From contig JAJEAC010000070.1 of assembly GCA_022824315.1 (NCBI GenBank), positions 1 to 50,802 of the forward strand: a stretch of 50,802 nt of DNA, read 5' to 3'. Source of the stretch: Silicimonas sp. (GTDB taxonomy: Bacteria > Pseudomonadota > Alphaproteobacteria > Rhodobacterales > Rhodobacteraceae). Of the stretch, positions 34,362-43,600 are shown in pieces. The position numbers and the translations under genes are program-made. The stretch's first letter is position 1. Each line of letters begins with the position of its first letter. The notes under the pieces were generated by a model, which saw only the letters and a list, made by a program, of their open reading frames with translations, did no database searches and was not told the origin of the DNA.

Positions 34362-35325
34362 CGTAATCTCCGCCGGAATCATGACCACGATCCAAGATCT
34401 CGGCAGGCCTGGCTACTACCATCTTGGCATCCCCATGGGCGGCGCGATGGACAGGTTCGCGCTGCGTACGGCGAACCTCTTGGTCGGCAACGACGAAGGC
34501 GCGGCAGGTCTGGAGGCCGCATTCCTCGGACCGGAACTCGAGTTCACCGAGGATGCGATCATCGCGGTCTGCGGGGCTGAGCTTCCGCCGAGGATCGACG
34601 GTGAGCAACAGCCCACATGGACCGCGCTGGGCGTCGGGAAAGGGCAGGTCCTGTCGTTTGATTTTCTCAAACTGGGGGCACGAGCATACATTGCCGTTTC
34701 GGGCGGGATTTCCACGCCGCCCGCGCTGGGCAGCAGATCAACCTATCCGATTGGTTCACTGGGTGGCGTCGACGGGCGTGCGGTTCAGCCGGGCGACTTC
34801 TTGCCGCTGGGTCAGGCCGGCGGCACGGCAAAGCCGGGCATGTCAATTCCTGGTGAACTCAGGCGGCTGCCAGGCTCCTCGGCCGAACTGCGGGTGCTGC
34901 CAGGTCTCTATTGGCACCGGATCACCGAAGGCGCACAGCAGGGGTTCTTTGACGATACCTGGATGGTCGCCAACGAGGCCGACCGGATGGGCTATCGCTT
35001 CAAGGGCGGGCGGCAGCTGGAATTTGTGCCACGTGAACAACCCTATAGCGCGGGATCCAACCCTTCGAACATTACTGACGCGTGCTACCCGTACGGATCA
35101 ATACAGGTGCCCAACGGGGCCGAGCCCATAGTGCTGCACCGCGATGCGGTGTCTGGCGGAGGCTACTTCATGCTTGGCACGGTAGTTTCGGCAGACATGG
35201 ATCTCATTGGCCAGCTTCAGCCCAACACGCCGACAAGATTCGTGAAAGTGGAGATGGATGCGGCACTTGCCGCACGAATGAACCGGGCCAGCATGCTTGA
35301 CAGAATCCGCGAAGCAACAGCCTGA
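34351..35325 (+). CDS. pxpC: 5-oxoprolinase subunit C-like protein (KipA / carboxyltransferase family)
   Basis: A 324-residue partner of PxpB. Family blocks are IMTTIQDLGRPGYYHLGIPMGG, ALRTANLLVGNDEGAAGLEA, YIAVSGGISTPPALGSRSTY, NEADRMGYRFKGG and PNGAEPIVLHRDAVSGGGYFMLG. PxpB and PxpC together form the cyclophilin-like ATP- or carboxyl-handling unit. The same fold serves as carboxyltransferase in urea carboxylase, which is why the biotin proteins next to it are notable. It overlaps the end of pxpB, and BioY follows after 22 bases. Confidence 0.94.
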   Translation: MPIDVISAGIMTTIQDLGRPGYYHLGIPMGGAMDRFALRTANLLVGNDEGAAGLEAAFLGPELEFTEDAIIAVCGAELPPRIDGEQQPTWTALGVGKGQVLSFDFLKLGARAYIAVSGGISTPPALGSRSTYPIGSLGGVDGRAVQPGDFLPLGQAGGTAKPGMSIPGELRRLPGSSAELRVLPGLYWHRITEGAQQGFFDDTWMVANEADRMGYRFKGGRQLEFVPREQPYSAGSNPSNITDACYPYGSIQVPNGAEPIVLHRDAVSGGGYFMLGTVVSADMDLIGQLQPNTPTRFVKVEMDAALAARMNRASMLDRIREATA

Positions 35326-35347
35326 CGGCATGGATAGGGAGACAAAG

Positions 35348-35938
35348 ATGAGCAATATTGCAGGTAACAGCCCGACACTGGCGCAAAGCCTGTGGCAGGG
35401 CGGGGATGCACGGCTGAAGTTTCTCCTTCTCGCGATAATGGGCAGCCTTGCGCTTTGGTTGTCGGCCAAGATCCAGATCCCTTTCTACCCTGTACCGATC
35501 ACCATGCAGACCCTTGTGGTGCTCGTGGTAGGCATGGCCTTCGGCTGGCGTTTGGGGGCGGCGACGGTTCTGCTCTACCTTGCAGAAGGATCGTTGGGCC
35601 TGCCCGTCTTTGCTGGAACGCCTGAGCGCGGGATTGGCTTGGCCTACATGGTGGGGCCAACCGGCGGTTACCTGCTAGGCTTCCTGTTCGCTGCGGCCGT
35701 GGTTGGTTGGTTGGGACAAAGGGGCTGGGATCGGCACATCGCCACGACCTTGGCAGCTATGGCGTTAGGCACGGCGATCATCTATCTTCCTGGCCTGATC
35801 TGGCTGGGCGTGGCAATTGGATGGGACAAACCCGTGCTCGAGTTGGGCCTTTGGCCGTTTCTGCCTGGAGACGCTCTCAAGGTCGCGTTGGCCGCACTTT
35901 TGTTCCCGTCAATCTGGCGCCTTTCCCGCCACCGCTGA
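35348..35938 (+). CDS. bioY: BioY biotin transporter substrate-binding component
   Basis: A 196-residue membrane protein with six hydrophobic helices, the S component of a biotin ECF-type transporter. The BioY signature is present: AKIQIPFYPVPITMQTLVVLV, YLAEGSLGLPVFAGTPERGIG, MVGPTGGYLLGF and a late PGDALKVALAALLFP. GGGAG lies seven bases before ATG 35348. No BioM or BioN gene is adjacent; solitary BioY proteins are known to work alone or with shared partners. Placing biotin uptake in the operon fits the biotin-dependent enzymes upstream. Confidence 0.95.
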   Translation: MSNIAGNSPTLAQSLWQGGDARLKFLLLAIMGSLALWLSAKIQIPFYPVPITMQTLVVLVVGMAFGWRLGAATVLLYLAEGSLGLPVFAGTPERGIGLAYMVGPTGGYLLGFLFAAAVVGWLGQRGWDRHIATTLAAMALGTAIIYLPGLIWLGVAIGWDKPVLELGLWPFLPGDALKVALAALLFPSIWRLSRHR

Positions 35939-35948
35939 AAGAGACCCC

Positions 35949-36305
35949 TTGAGTTGCCCTGATGCCAGCAAAGGAACTGCCACCGGCACGGTTCTCATTG
36001 AGAACGACCGGGTCCGCGTGACCGAATGGCGCTTTCCCGCCAAGGGCGACAATACAGGCTGGCATGTACATGAGCTTGACTACCTGGTCGTGCCGCTTTC
36101 GGATGGCCTGCTTTTTCTGCACGAGCCTGACGGTTCGACTCGGGAGGTAGAATTGTGCTGCGGGACGCCGTATTTCCGAAAGAAGGGCGTTCATCATGAC
36201 GTGGTGAATGCAAGCGATTCCGAAATTGTGTTCATTGAAGTAGAGTTCCTTGAGTACGTTGAACAAAGAGGGCGGACTGGCGCTTACGATGGCACCGGAC
36301 GGTGA
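35949..36305 (+). CDS. Small cupin-domain protein
   Basis: A 118-residue cupin. The double-stranded beta-helix motifs are WHVHELDYLVVPLSDG (His-x-His, then Glu) and HHDVVNAS, which would bind a metal ion. The start appears to be TTG 35949, 10 bases after the BioY stop; no ATG in frame gives the full fold. It closes the operon and may act on the product or be a small sensor or isomerase; its exact role is unknown. Confidence 0.75.
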   Translation: MSCPDASKGTATGTVLIENDRVRVTEWRFPAKGDNTGWHVHELDYLVVPLSDGLLFLHEPDGSTREVELCCGTPYFRKKGVHHDVVNASDSEIVFIEVEFLEYVEQRGRTGAYDGTGR

Positions 36306-36536
36306 TGCCGACCCCCAGCAGAAGCGCCGACAGATCGGCCCGTGACCGCGGTACCGTCTTCGGCCCCGAAACCAGCGCCTGTGGAGACGCAAACAGGCCC
36401 TGCTACAGGCGCTTGGCCTTGATGAAGAACCCGCCATGCTCGAAGCCGAGAATTTCCACCCGCGTTCGGCGGAGGCTGACGACCACGCAAAAGCTCTGAA
36501 ACGCGTAACGCAGGATTCCTTAAGCTAGATTACCAA
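36306..36536. other. Short gene-free stretch after the lactam/amide operon
   Basis: A plus-strand frame ending at the TAG near 36528 gives a protein-like stretch (QALLQALGLDEEPAMLEAEN), but it has no start signal and no known family. It could be the tail of a truncated gene. No terminator is evident. Confidence 0.3.
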
Positions 36537-37171
36537 TCAACTCCTGGGACAACCAAGAGACACCCACTTGGTCATCGCATCAATCAACTCTTCGGTTGGG
36601 TAGTCCGCAATGTCTGCCATCGAGAACCCGGTGTCTTGGAGAGTCCTAAAGTGCCACCCCCGGAAGTCCTCATATTCTCCTAACACCTTGGCTCCTATCT
36701 GTTCGCAGGCGCCAAGTGTCGTGATCCAGTTGCGCACCTTGCGTATCGCGTTGGCATAATGACCCTCATGCGCTTCGATTTCACTTCCGGCAAGGTCGGA
36801 GAGAGCAATCTGATATCGATATCGCTGCTCTTCCAGCACCAAGATCTTTTTTGATCGAAAGGAGTGCCGCCGAAGTTCCTGCATCCGAAATCCAAGCCTA
36901 GCTCAAACGGCATGTTCATCCGGTGATGTTCGCCGGACCGGGAAGACTGACACCGGCTCAGATCATGGATCGAGTACTTGGATCCGAGGATGAGTTCCTT
37001 GATCTTCTCCAGGCGGGTCTCGCCTGAATCGATCCGTTCCGTGGCGATCATGGGCTTGAAACCAAACCGTATCAGACAGAACAGAATCGCCTGAAGGATC
37101 GGTTCATATTCATCATCCAGTGGACAGTTGATGAAGACACTGTTGCTGAAATCCGGAGATGCCAAGATCAC
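36537..37171 (-). pseudogene. TIR-like nucleotide-binding-type protein, frameshifted at an A6 run
   Basis: Two overlapping minus-strand frames make one protein of about 211 residues. The first (from ATG 37171) has SVFINCPLDDEYEPILQAIL, GFKPMIATERIDSGETRL, ILGSKYSIHDLSRC and MNMPFELGLDFGCRNFG. The second continues with ILVLEEQRYRYQIALSDLAG, EIEAHEGHYANAIRKVRNWI and ends at 36537. The shift occurs at the A6 run (36847-36852, T on the plus strand), where a -1 slip restores the frame. The pattern INCP-x-D, YxIHDLSR and MPFELGL belongs to a TIR-like family usually annotated as hypothetical. The start overlaps the DUF2188 stop (ATGA). It may be a mutation, a sequence error or a slippage-expressed gene. 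A role in defence is inferred. Confidence 0.65.
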
Positions 37172-37392
37172 CCTTTTGGCGGATATGGGTCACGTCCGTA
37201 AGAATCTCGTTCCCGGATTCGACCGTCTCGACCGTGGATATATAGCTCCGTGCCCTGTTTCCGCGCGATCTCGCGTCCTTGCGCGATGGCTTGCCTCTGG
37301 GTGTCAAAGAGCCTAGTGGCCTTGTCCGATCCGGATCTGCGGACCGCCCACTTTCCATCCCTTGGAACGACATGCTGGCTCTTCGTCGCCAT
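37168..37392 (-). CDS. DUF2188-family small protein
   Basis: A 74-residue protein made of one DUF2188 domain: HVVPRDGKWAVRRSGSDKAT, FDTQRQAIAQGREIARKQG and ELYIHGRDGRIRERDSYGRD. Function is unknown for the family; it is short, basic and widespread in phage and mobile DNA. GGAGGG sits about six bases before ATG 37392. Its stop overlaps the start of the TIR-like gene by four bases, so the two are coupled and probably act together. Confidence 0.88.
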   Translation of the reverse strand: MATKSQHVVPRDGKWAVRRSGSDKATRLFDTQRQAIAQGREIARKQGTELYIHGRDGRIRERDSYGRDPYPPKG

Positions 37393-38252
37393 CTCACCCT
37401 CCGCTGCGGTTTTCCAGACACTCAAGAATATGGAGGACAATCGAACAGGCGCAAGGTCGAGACCCGGGCGAATCCTGCCATTACGGTGGTCATTCGTCCA
37501 GAAGATGCCTTCGGGACTCGGCATCCGGGCAGCGATCAGCCGGGACTGTCCATTGGGTTGACCGAAGTTCGGGAGACTCCTCCACGAGGGAACGGGATTC
37601 GTCGGATCGGCGGGAACAGGCACTGGCGTGTTCAATGGCGTTCCATGACGGGCTTCCGCCTTGCGACCTGTCCGTCGGCGAGGCCGACTGACGCTCTTCG
37701 GCCCGCGCCTCATGGCAAGCGCCGAGCAGGGGTCCGGCTTTTTCCTGCACGAGCATCTTGCCGGGAACAACAAGTCCCGCAACTCCGCCTACAAGTGGCT
37801 CTGCGCGAGAGGGTCGCCAAATGTGTCACCTCAACTGCAGCGGGACATTGAAGTTTGGCTCGCCCTGACGGCGCGTAGGTGACGCAGACCAACGAAGGGC
37901 CCGTCGACATCGTCGGGGCCCCAGATGATGGACTTGGCCGCCTCGGTGTAGGCGAGCAGTTTGTGGGTGCAAGATTTCGCGAGTGTGGCCACCGAGATTC
38001 ACAGATGGCAGCCACCCGGCTTCACGAATGTGGCGACCTGGCGAAGTGGCTGTTTCCGGTTCGCTTCATGCCACTCCACGTCTCGGATTCAAGCTAGTAC
38101 GATTTCCGTGTCAGCACTTCATCCATGCGGACAGATACTGGTGGCGGACGCGACACTTTCGGCACTCCAGAGTTGTACGCGGCATGTAGGTGACCAATCA
38201 AATTGTCATCCGCTGTCTGGAGATGCCAATTTCGCTTCGTCGAGTCGCCTTC
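37393..38252. other. Gene-free or decayed stretch of 860 bases
   Basis: No confident gene. On the minus strand around 37840-37990 an open frame reads LLAYTEAAKSIIWGPDDVDG, which looks protein-like, but it has no start and stops early, so it is probably a relic. Similar short pieces exist on the plus strand. I cannot assign them to a known insertion sequence. The region divides the DUF2188/TIR-like pair from a toxin-antitoxin pair and looks like accessory DNA. Confidence 0.35.
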
Positions 38253-38645
38253 TTATATGGTCCAATGTCTATCGATGCCGATCCTGTCAAAGGCTTGATC
38301 GGAGGAGATCACCGGCAGGGTTTCCAGCAGAGCGACCGCTGCAATCATGCGGTCAAATGGGTCGCGGTGGTTCCAGTCAAGCATCGAAGCATTCAGGCAC
38401 ACCGTTGCCGTCAGCGGGATCAAATCAAAGCCATCGGAGCCTGCACGCTGTTCCAGGTGTTCGACGTAGGCGACCATCTCAGGCCACTTGCCCACTCTGA
38501 CCTTCTGACCGATCTCGTAGAACGAGATGGCCGAAACTGCCAGGCGATCGGCTTCGCGCATTCGGCTATAGGCTCTCTTCGGCAACCGCGGATCGTCAGT
38601 CAGCGCCATCGAGAAGGCATTCGTGTCGAGAAGGTAAGATGTCAT
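38253..38645 (-). CDS. VapC-type PIN-domain toxin
   Basis: A 130-residue PIN-domain ribonuclease toxin with its acidic residues in place: YLLDTNAFSMAL, SFYEIGQKVRVGKW and NHRDPFDRMIAAVA, then VISSDQAFD. In contrast with the VapC at 1540, the Glu of the second motif is present. Start 38645 overlaps the antitoxin stop by four bases (ATGA). It is the downstream gene of a type II pair and expected to cut tRNA or other RNA when free. Confidence 0.92.
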   Translation of the reverse strand: MTSYLLDTNAFSMALTDDPRLPKRAYSRMREADRLAVSAISFYEIGQKVRVGKWPEMVAYVEHLEQRAGSDGFDLIPLTATVCLNASMLDWNHRDPFDRMIAAVALLETLPVISSDQAFDRIGIDRHWTI

Positions 38646-38872
38646 TCCCCTTCCCAAGCTCGCAGTTCATCTTCGTCCAATGGTTCAAGGAATTCGTCAG
38701 GCGGAGGCGAGACGACGTCTCTTAGGCTGCCGAGCTTCACCGATTTGGCGCGCGCCGGAACCAGCTCGGCGGCGGGAATGCCATGGCGTGTAATGATCAC
38801 TCGTTCCCCGCGACTGACCTTCTCCAGCAGCTTGGAGAGATTTGTCTTCGCTTCATGAACTGATGCCTGCAT
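38642..38872 (-). CDS. Phd/YefM-family antitoxin
   Basis: A 76-residue antitoxin. The N-terminal ASVHEAKTNLSKLLEKVSRG and VIITRHGIPAAELVP are the Phd/YefM DNA-binding fold; the tail (PPPDEFLEPLDEDELRAWEG) is acidic and should block the PIN toxin. Start 38872 is chosen because GGGGA lies a few bases before it, while the earlier ATG at 38884 has no ribosome binding site. It is coupled to the toxin gene and likely represses the operon through the operator just upstream. Confidence 0.92.
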   Translation of the reverse strand: MQASVHEAKTNLSKLLEKVSRGERVIITRHGIPAAELVPARAKSVKLGSLRDVVSPPPDEFLEPLDEDELRAWEGE

Positions 38873-38889
38873 CTCGGTCCCCATTTAGA

Positions 38890-38927
38890 CTAAGTCTTAG
38901 CTAAGTCCAAAGGGATGGAAATGTCAA
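38890..38927 (-). promoter_or_regulatory. Promoter and operator of the Phd/VapC operon
   Basis: On the minus strand a perfect TTGACA (38927-38922) is followed after 17 bases by TTAGCT (38904-38899). The -10 area is covered by the palindrome CTTAGCTAAG (38896-38905). CTAAGTC occurs twice on the plus strand, at 38890 and 38901, spaced 11 bases, one helical turn. This fits autorepression by the antitoxin-toxin complex. Confidence 0.55.
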
Positions 38928-39401
38928 TCGCCCGTGGTGCTGCTGTTGCCTTTGGATTTGGGTCTCGCGCCTGCAGCGCTTGGGTCAAGTCGGAATTCGC
39001 CGAGCCGAGTTCACGCATTACGGGATATCTGCATCAATAGTACCAGTTCCGCCGCTCATCTGTGAAGTAGCCCTGTCGTGCCCGGCGAATTCAAAGAGGG
39101 TACGCTTGGCCTCCATCCAGTGAGCGGAGCGGCAGGCGATCCCGTGGAATCGGAACTTGCCCTCTTTCGTACCGATGTCGACGGCTACGTCCAAAAGGTC
39201 CACATCCATGCACCTGCATCCGATCCACCGGAAACGTGCACGGTGCAAGCAAGTTCTTAGGTACCGGTTGCGGCTTCATGTCTGGCAAAATTGATTGCGT
39301 GGACAACGCAATCATGGCTTGGCCCAAGCATTCGACATTGCTAAGAAGTTAGTGCGCGTCTCAAGGTCCCGTGCTCCGAAGTCAGGCAGGTGGTCGAAAC
39401 A
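38906..39401. other. Stretch with only a doubtful small gene
   Basis: Apart from the toxin-antitoxin promoter (to 38927) no firm feature. On the minus strand a frame from 39248 to 39018 contains MDVDLLDVAVDIGTKEGKF and a 50-residue protein-like continuation without known domain; it may be a small gene or a relic. The plus-strand frame in the same place is less convincing. The promoter of the efflux genes should lie near 39300-39390. Confidence 0.3.
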
Positions 39402-40580
39402 ATGTCACAAGAACCGAGTGAGGCTGGCAGTTCGCACATGCGCTCCAAGTGGCTGGGATACGCTCAGCTGGCAATAATTTTCCTCGCAATTGCAGTGGCG
39501 CTATATCTCGCCCGGGCACCGAATCGAGCGGAGCGTGTGTTGTCTTCCGGTGCAGCGCAATCCACACCTGCTGTTAGCGTTGTCACGCCGAACGCCACAC
39601 AATATGTCGTCACAAAGACGCTGACCGGAACGATACGGGCCGAAAAGCGTGTGACTGTGCGCTCTCAGGTTCCAGGCCGTATTGCATGGGTGTCGCCGAA
39701 CTTCACTGAAGGAGGAAGGATCCCGGCGAACGAGCCGTTTGTCAGGATCGACCCGAGTGAATTCGAAATTGCCGTCGAAGCGGCAAGGATGGCGGTGAAG
39801 GAGGCTGAAGCCGAGGTCGATGTCGAACGCGCGATAGCGGAATCGAGCACACGTTCGTTTGCAGACAACAATCCAGGCAAAGAGGTTCCCGAAGATCTCC
39901 GTCGCCTGCCGTCGATCGCCGTGGCGGAGGCAAGGTTGGGTAAGGCGCGAACAGCGTTGGCCTTGGCCGAACTACAGCTTGCGCGCACCGCTATTTCACT
40001 TCCTTTTGACTCGCACGTAGTGTCGTCGGATGTCGATGTCGGTGAAGTGGTGGGAACGACTGCTTCGGCGGGAAGATCAGCGAAAATCGGCATCGTTTAT
40101 CGCCGGGGAGCGTTGCAGGTTCGCGTGCCGATCGATCCAGGAATCCTCGAGGAACTTGAGCCTGTCATCGGGCGTGCGGCCGTCGTCAATACACAATCAG
40201 GCAGCTTCGAGGCCGAAGTTGTTGGCACATCGTCGGTAATTTCCCCGGGCACCCGCCTCGCGGCGGTGTTCTTGAAGTTCTCTGAGGGATCGGAAATGGA
40301 CTCTTTGCCAGCGCCGGGCACCTTTGCATATGTCGATATTGTCGGGCCAAGGCGAGACAACGTCTACGTCTTGCCCGAGTCGGCTGCGCGGGAGCACAAC
40401 AAGGTTTGGGTGGTCAGAAGCGGCGCCTTGAGCATGGAGGCGCCGAAGACTGTATCCCTGTCCGAAGATGGCTGGGTTGTAGAGGCGTTTGATGCAGGCG
40501 AAGGAGTGGTTGTAGGACCGTTGCCAGGTGCAGCGCAAGATCTGGAAGTCAGGATCGTTTCGGCAGCTTCATCGAATTAG
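39402..40580 (+). CDS. RND efflux pump periplasmic adaptor subunit (membrane fusion protein)
   Basis: A 392-residue adaptor anchored by one N-terminal helix (LAIIFLAIAVALYLA). The sequence follows the HlyD/AcrA order: lipoyl half (TKTLTGTIRAEKRVTVRSQV, GGRIPANEPFVRID), alpha-helical hairpin (about 125-190, Glu- and Ala-rich), second lipoyl half (LQLARTAISLPFDSHVVSSD, DVGEVVG) and beta-barrel (QVRVPIDPGILEEL). The listed ATG is preferred; GTG 39390 is also possible. It is followed by the pump gene after 51 bases. No outer-membrane channel gene is adjacent. Confidence 0.92.
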   Translation: MSQEPSEAGSSHMRSKWLGYAQLAIIFLAIAVALYLARAPNRAERVLSSGAAQSTPAVSVVTPNATQYVVTKTLTGTIRAEKRVTVRSQVPGRIAWVSPNFTEGGRIPANEPFVRIDPSEFEIAVEAARMAVKEAEAEVDVERAIAESSTRSFADNNPGKEVPEDLRRLPSIAVAEARLGKARTALALAELQLARTAISLPFDSHVVSSDVDVGEVVGTTASAGRSAKIGIVYRRGALQVRVPIDPGILEELEPVIGRAAVVNTQSGSFEAEVVGTSSVISPGTRLAAVFLKFSEGSEMDSLPAPGTFAYVDIVGPRRDNVYVLPESAAREHNKVWVVRSGALSMEAPKTVSLSEDGWVVEAFDAGEGVVVGPLPGAAQDLEVRIVSAASSN

Positions 40581-40631
40581 ACAGCGCGAAACTTGGGTTC
40601 GCGGACGCAGTTAACGCGAGAAGAGGCGATC

Positions 40632-43600
40632 ATGAAGAGCGGAGTGATTGCATATTTTGTAGGCAACCCCGTGGCGGCGAAGCTCCTTATGGTGTTCCTG
40701 ATTCTGGGCGGCATCATCGGAGGACTCAACCTGAACGTTCGACTTCTGCCTGAATTGGACCTGAGGACGATAAGCGTGTCGGTGGCGGCACCCGGGTCTT
40801 CTCCCAAAGAAGTAGAAGAAGACATCAATCGCCGCATTGAGGAGAGCATCGTCGGGCTTGCAGGCGTGGCAAGGGTCGTCAGCATTGCGTCCGAAGGGGT
40901 GGGCAGGCTTGAAGCCGAACTTGACGTCACCGCGGACGCGGATGCGGTTCTCTCGGACGTCAAGAATGCTATAGGCGCCATCGAGAATTTTCCTCCCGTT
41001 TCAGCGGATCCCCCGACGGTAAGACTCTCGAAGGTGTCCGCGGAGATATTGACGCTTTCGGTTTCATCTACGGTCATGTCGGAAGACGGGCTGCGTTCGG
41101 CCGCAGAACGTGTTCGCGACGAATTGATCTCCCTGCCTTCGGTGTCCTTGGCTCGTCTTGGAGGCACTCGGGACAGGGAAATCGCGATCGAAATGAACGA
41201 AGAGGAGTTGCGCCGCCTGAACCTTTCAATCTCCGAGATTGCAAGCAAGGTTCGTCGGACGTCACTCAATCAGACATTCGGCGAATTGCGTACGGATGCT
41301 GGCGGCATTGTTCTTAATGTCATTGGAAAGCGCAGGCATGGAGAGGAATTCAGGGACGTTCCGCTGGTTGTCCAGCCCGACGGATCGATTGTGAAGCTTG
41401 GGGATGTCGCAAGGATCCGAGACGGATTCGTGGATGACAGGATATTGTCCGAAGTCGACGGAAAGCCGACTGTGTTTGTAAGTGTGGAGGCATTCAAGAA
41501 CCAGTCGTTCATCGGGATCCGGGACAGCATTGAAGACTGGTTGGCGAGTTACGAGCCGCCTCCGGGCATCGAAGTTGCCATCTGGAGCGACAGGGTTACG
41601 CCGATTTTCGACCGATTCTCGGAAATCATCGGAAATGCCGTGATCGGAGCGCTTCTGGTTTTTGCGTGCCTTGTTCTCGTTTTTGACCTTCGTTTCGCAA
41701 TCTGGATTGCAGCGGGAATTCCCATCACTTTCATTGGCTCGCTCATGTTCTTTGGAGCTGCGAATCTAACATTGAACATGGTATCCTTGTTTGCATTCTT
41801 TATGCTGATTGGAATCGTCGTGGATGACGCCGTCGTTGTCGGAGAGAGCATTGCCAAGGAAAGGGAAAGAGGAAAGCGCGGCATGGATGCGGCCATTTCA
41901 GGAGCGCGTATCGTTCTGGGACCGATAACGGTGGGCCTACTGACGACACTATTGGCGTTTCTGCCGTTCCTTTTCATCACGTCGGGAAACTACCAGATCT
42001 TGCACGTGCTTCCCTATGTGGTCTTTTTCGTTCTTTTCATCTCCTTGGTCGAAGCGTTCTGTATCCTGCCGTCTCATTTGTCACATGAAGGGCGATGGAG
42101 TCTTGCTCCCTTGCGCGATATCCAGGCATGGACAGTTAAGAAGCTGGATGCACTCAGGGATGCAATCGTGGTTCCAGCGGTGTCGTGGTCCATTCGCCAT
42201 GTCTTCCTGACATTCATGATCGGTTTCATCTTCTTGCTGGCGTCAGTCTTCTTGGTGAGGTCTGAACTTGTCCAGGTTGTCGTTTTCGACACTGCGGCCA
42301 ATCGTGACAACACCATCAAGGCAGAGCTGGAGCTTCCAGTCGGGACGCCGTTCGAGACCACAGCCGCTACCGCTCGGCAGTTCGCGAATGCGGCAAGCGC
42401 GGTCAACGAGCAGTTCGAAGGAACGGCGATCAAGTCGATCAGTCTTGTTGTAGGCAATCTTGGAGGTGCCGCCGGAACCGACGTCCATCGAGATGACAGA
42501 ATTGAGAGCCATCTGGCATCAGTGAAGCTGCAACTTCACGAACGACCACTTCGGAAGGCGTCTCCCGAGGAGATCGAAAGGCAGTGGCGAAAGAATGCCG
42601 CCGAAATTTATCATCTGGAAAAAGTTCACTTCCAGAACACGCGCGTCCGATTCAAGCCTTCTGTAGCATACGCATTGGTTCACGAGGATGCAGACGTTCT
42701 CAGCCAAGCTGCGAGCGAACTGGGATCTTTCCTGAAAGCCCTCCCGGCGGTCTATTCCCTGTCGGACAGCCTGTCGCCCGGCAAACGGCATTTCACAATT
42801 GAACTCACTCCCGTCGGAGAGGCGTCCGGACTGACCCCCGCGATGGTTGGGAAGCAGTTGAGGTCGAATTTCCATGGGCTTGAGGTCCAAAGGATACAAC
42901 GTGGTCACGATGAAGTCCGGGTGATGGTCCGCTATCCTGCCGAACGGCGTGGAAGCCTGAAGGAACTTGCAAGTGAGAGAATCATCCTTCTTGATGGAAA
43001 GGAGATTCCTCTTTTCACCATTGCTCGGATTACGGAAGAAACACAAATTGAGAATTTGATCCGCATCGACGGCAAGCAGGCGGTCTTGGTCAATGCACAA
43101 GTCGACTTAAGTGAATCGACTCCGATTCGGATTCGAAGAGAATTGGCAAACGAATTTCTTCCCCAACTGGTTTCGAAATATCCCGGCTTAACGATTTCCA
43201 GAGATGCTGGCGCGCGGGATGAGAGGATTGTGCTCAACACACTTGGAGTTCTAATCCCCATTACGCTCATCGCCATGTACGGACTGATGGCCGCTTTTCT
43301 TCGCAGCTATTGGAAGCCGCTCGTCGCTGCAACCGGCATACCAATGGCATTCGCTGGTGCGGTCTTTGGACATTGGGTACTGGGCTGGAACCTTACCATA
43401 ATTTCCGTTTTTGGCATGATAGGAGTGGCGGGAGTCATCGTAAACGATGCGCTGCTGCTGCTGGACCGCTATAACGCAATTCTTAAGGAGAACAGCGCTA
43501 TTCCGGCGATCGCTGCGGCTTCTGCAGCTACGCGTGATCGTTTTCGCGCCGTATTCCTGACTACGGTGACCACAGTGTTGGGACTTTCGCCCCTGCTCTA

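Noticed and set aside
36847..36852. Programmed -1 ribosomal frameshift in the TIR-like gene
   Set aside because: The run reads C-AAA-AAA-G with codons CAA AAA AGA, which is not a proper X-XXY-YYZ heptamer in frame, and no downstream stem was identified. A mutation or sequence error is simpler, so slippage is kept only as a possibility.
37393..38252. Insertion sequence of the IS21 or similar type
   Set aside because: Short protein-like fragments are present, but no transposase motif, terminal inverted repeat or target duplication could be recognised.
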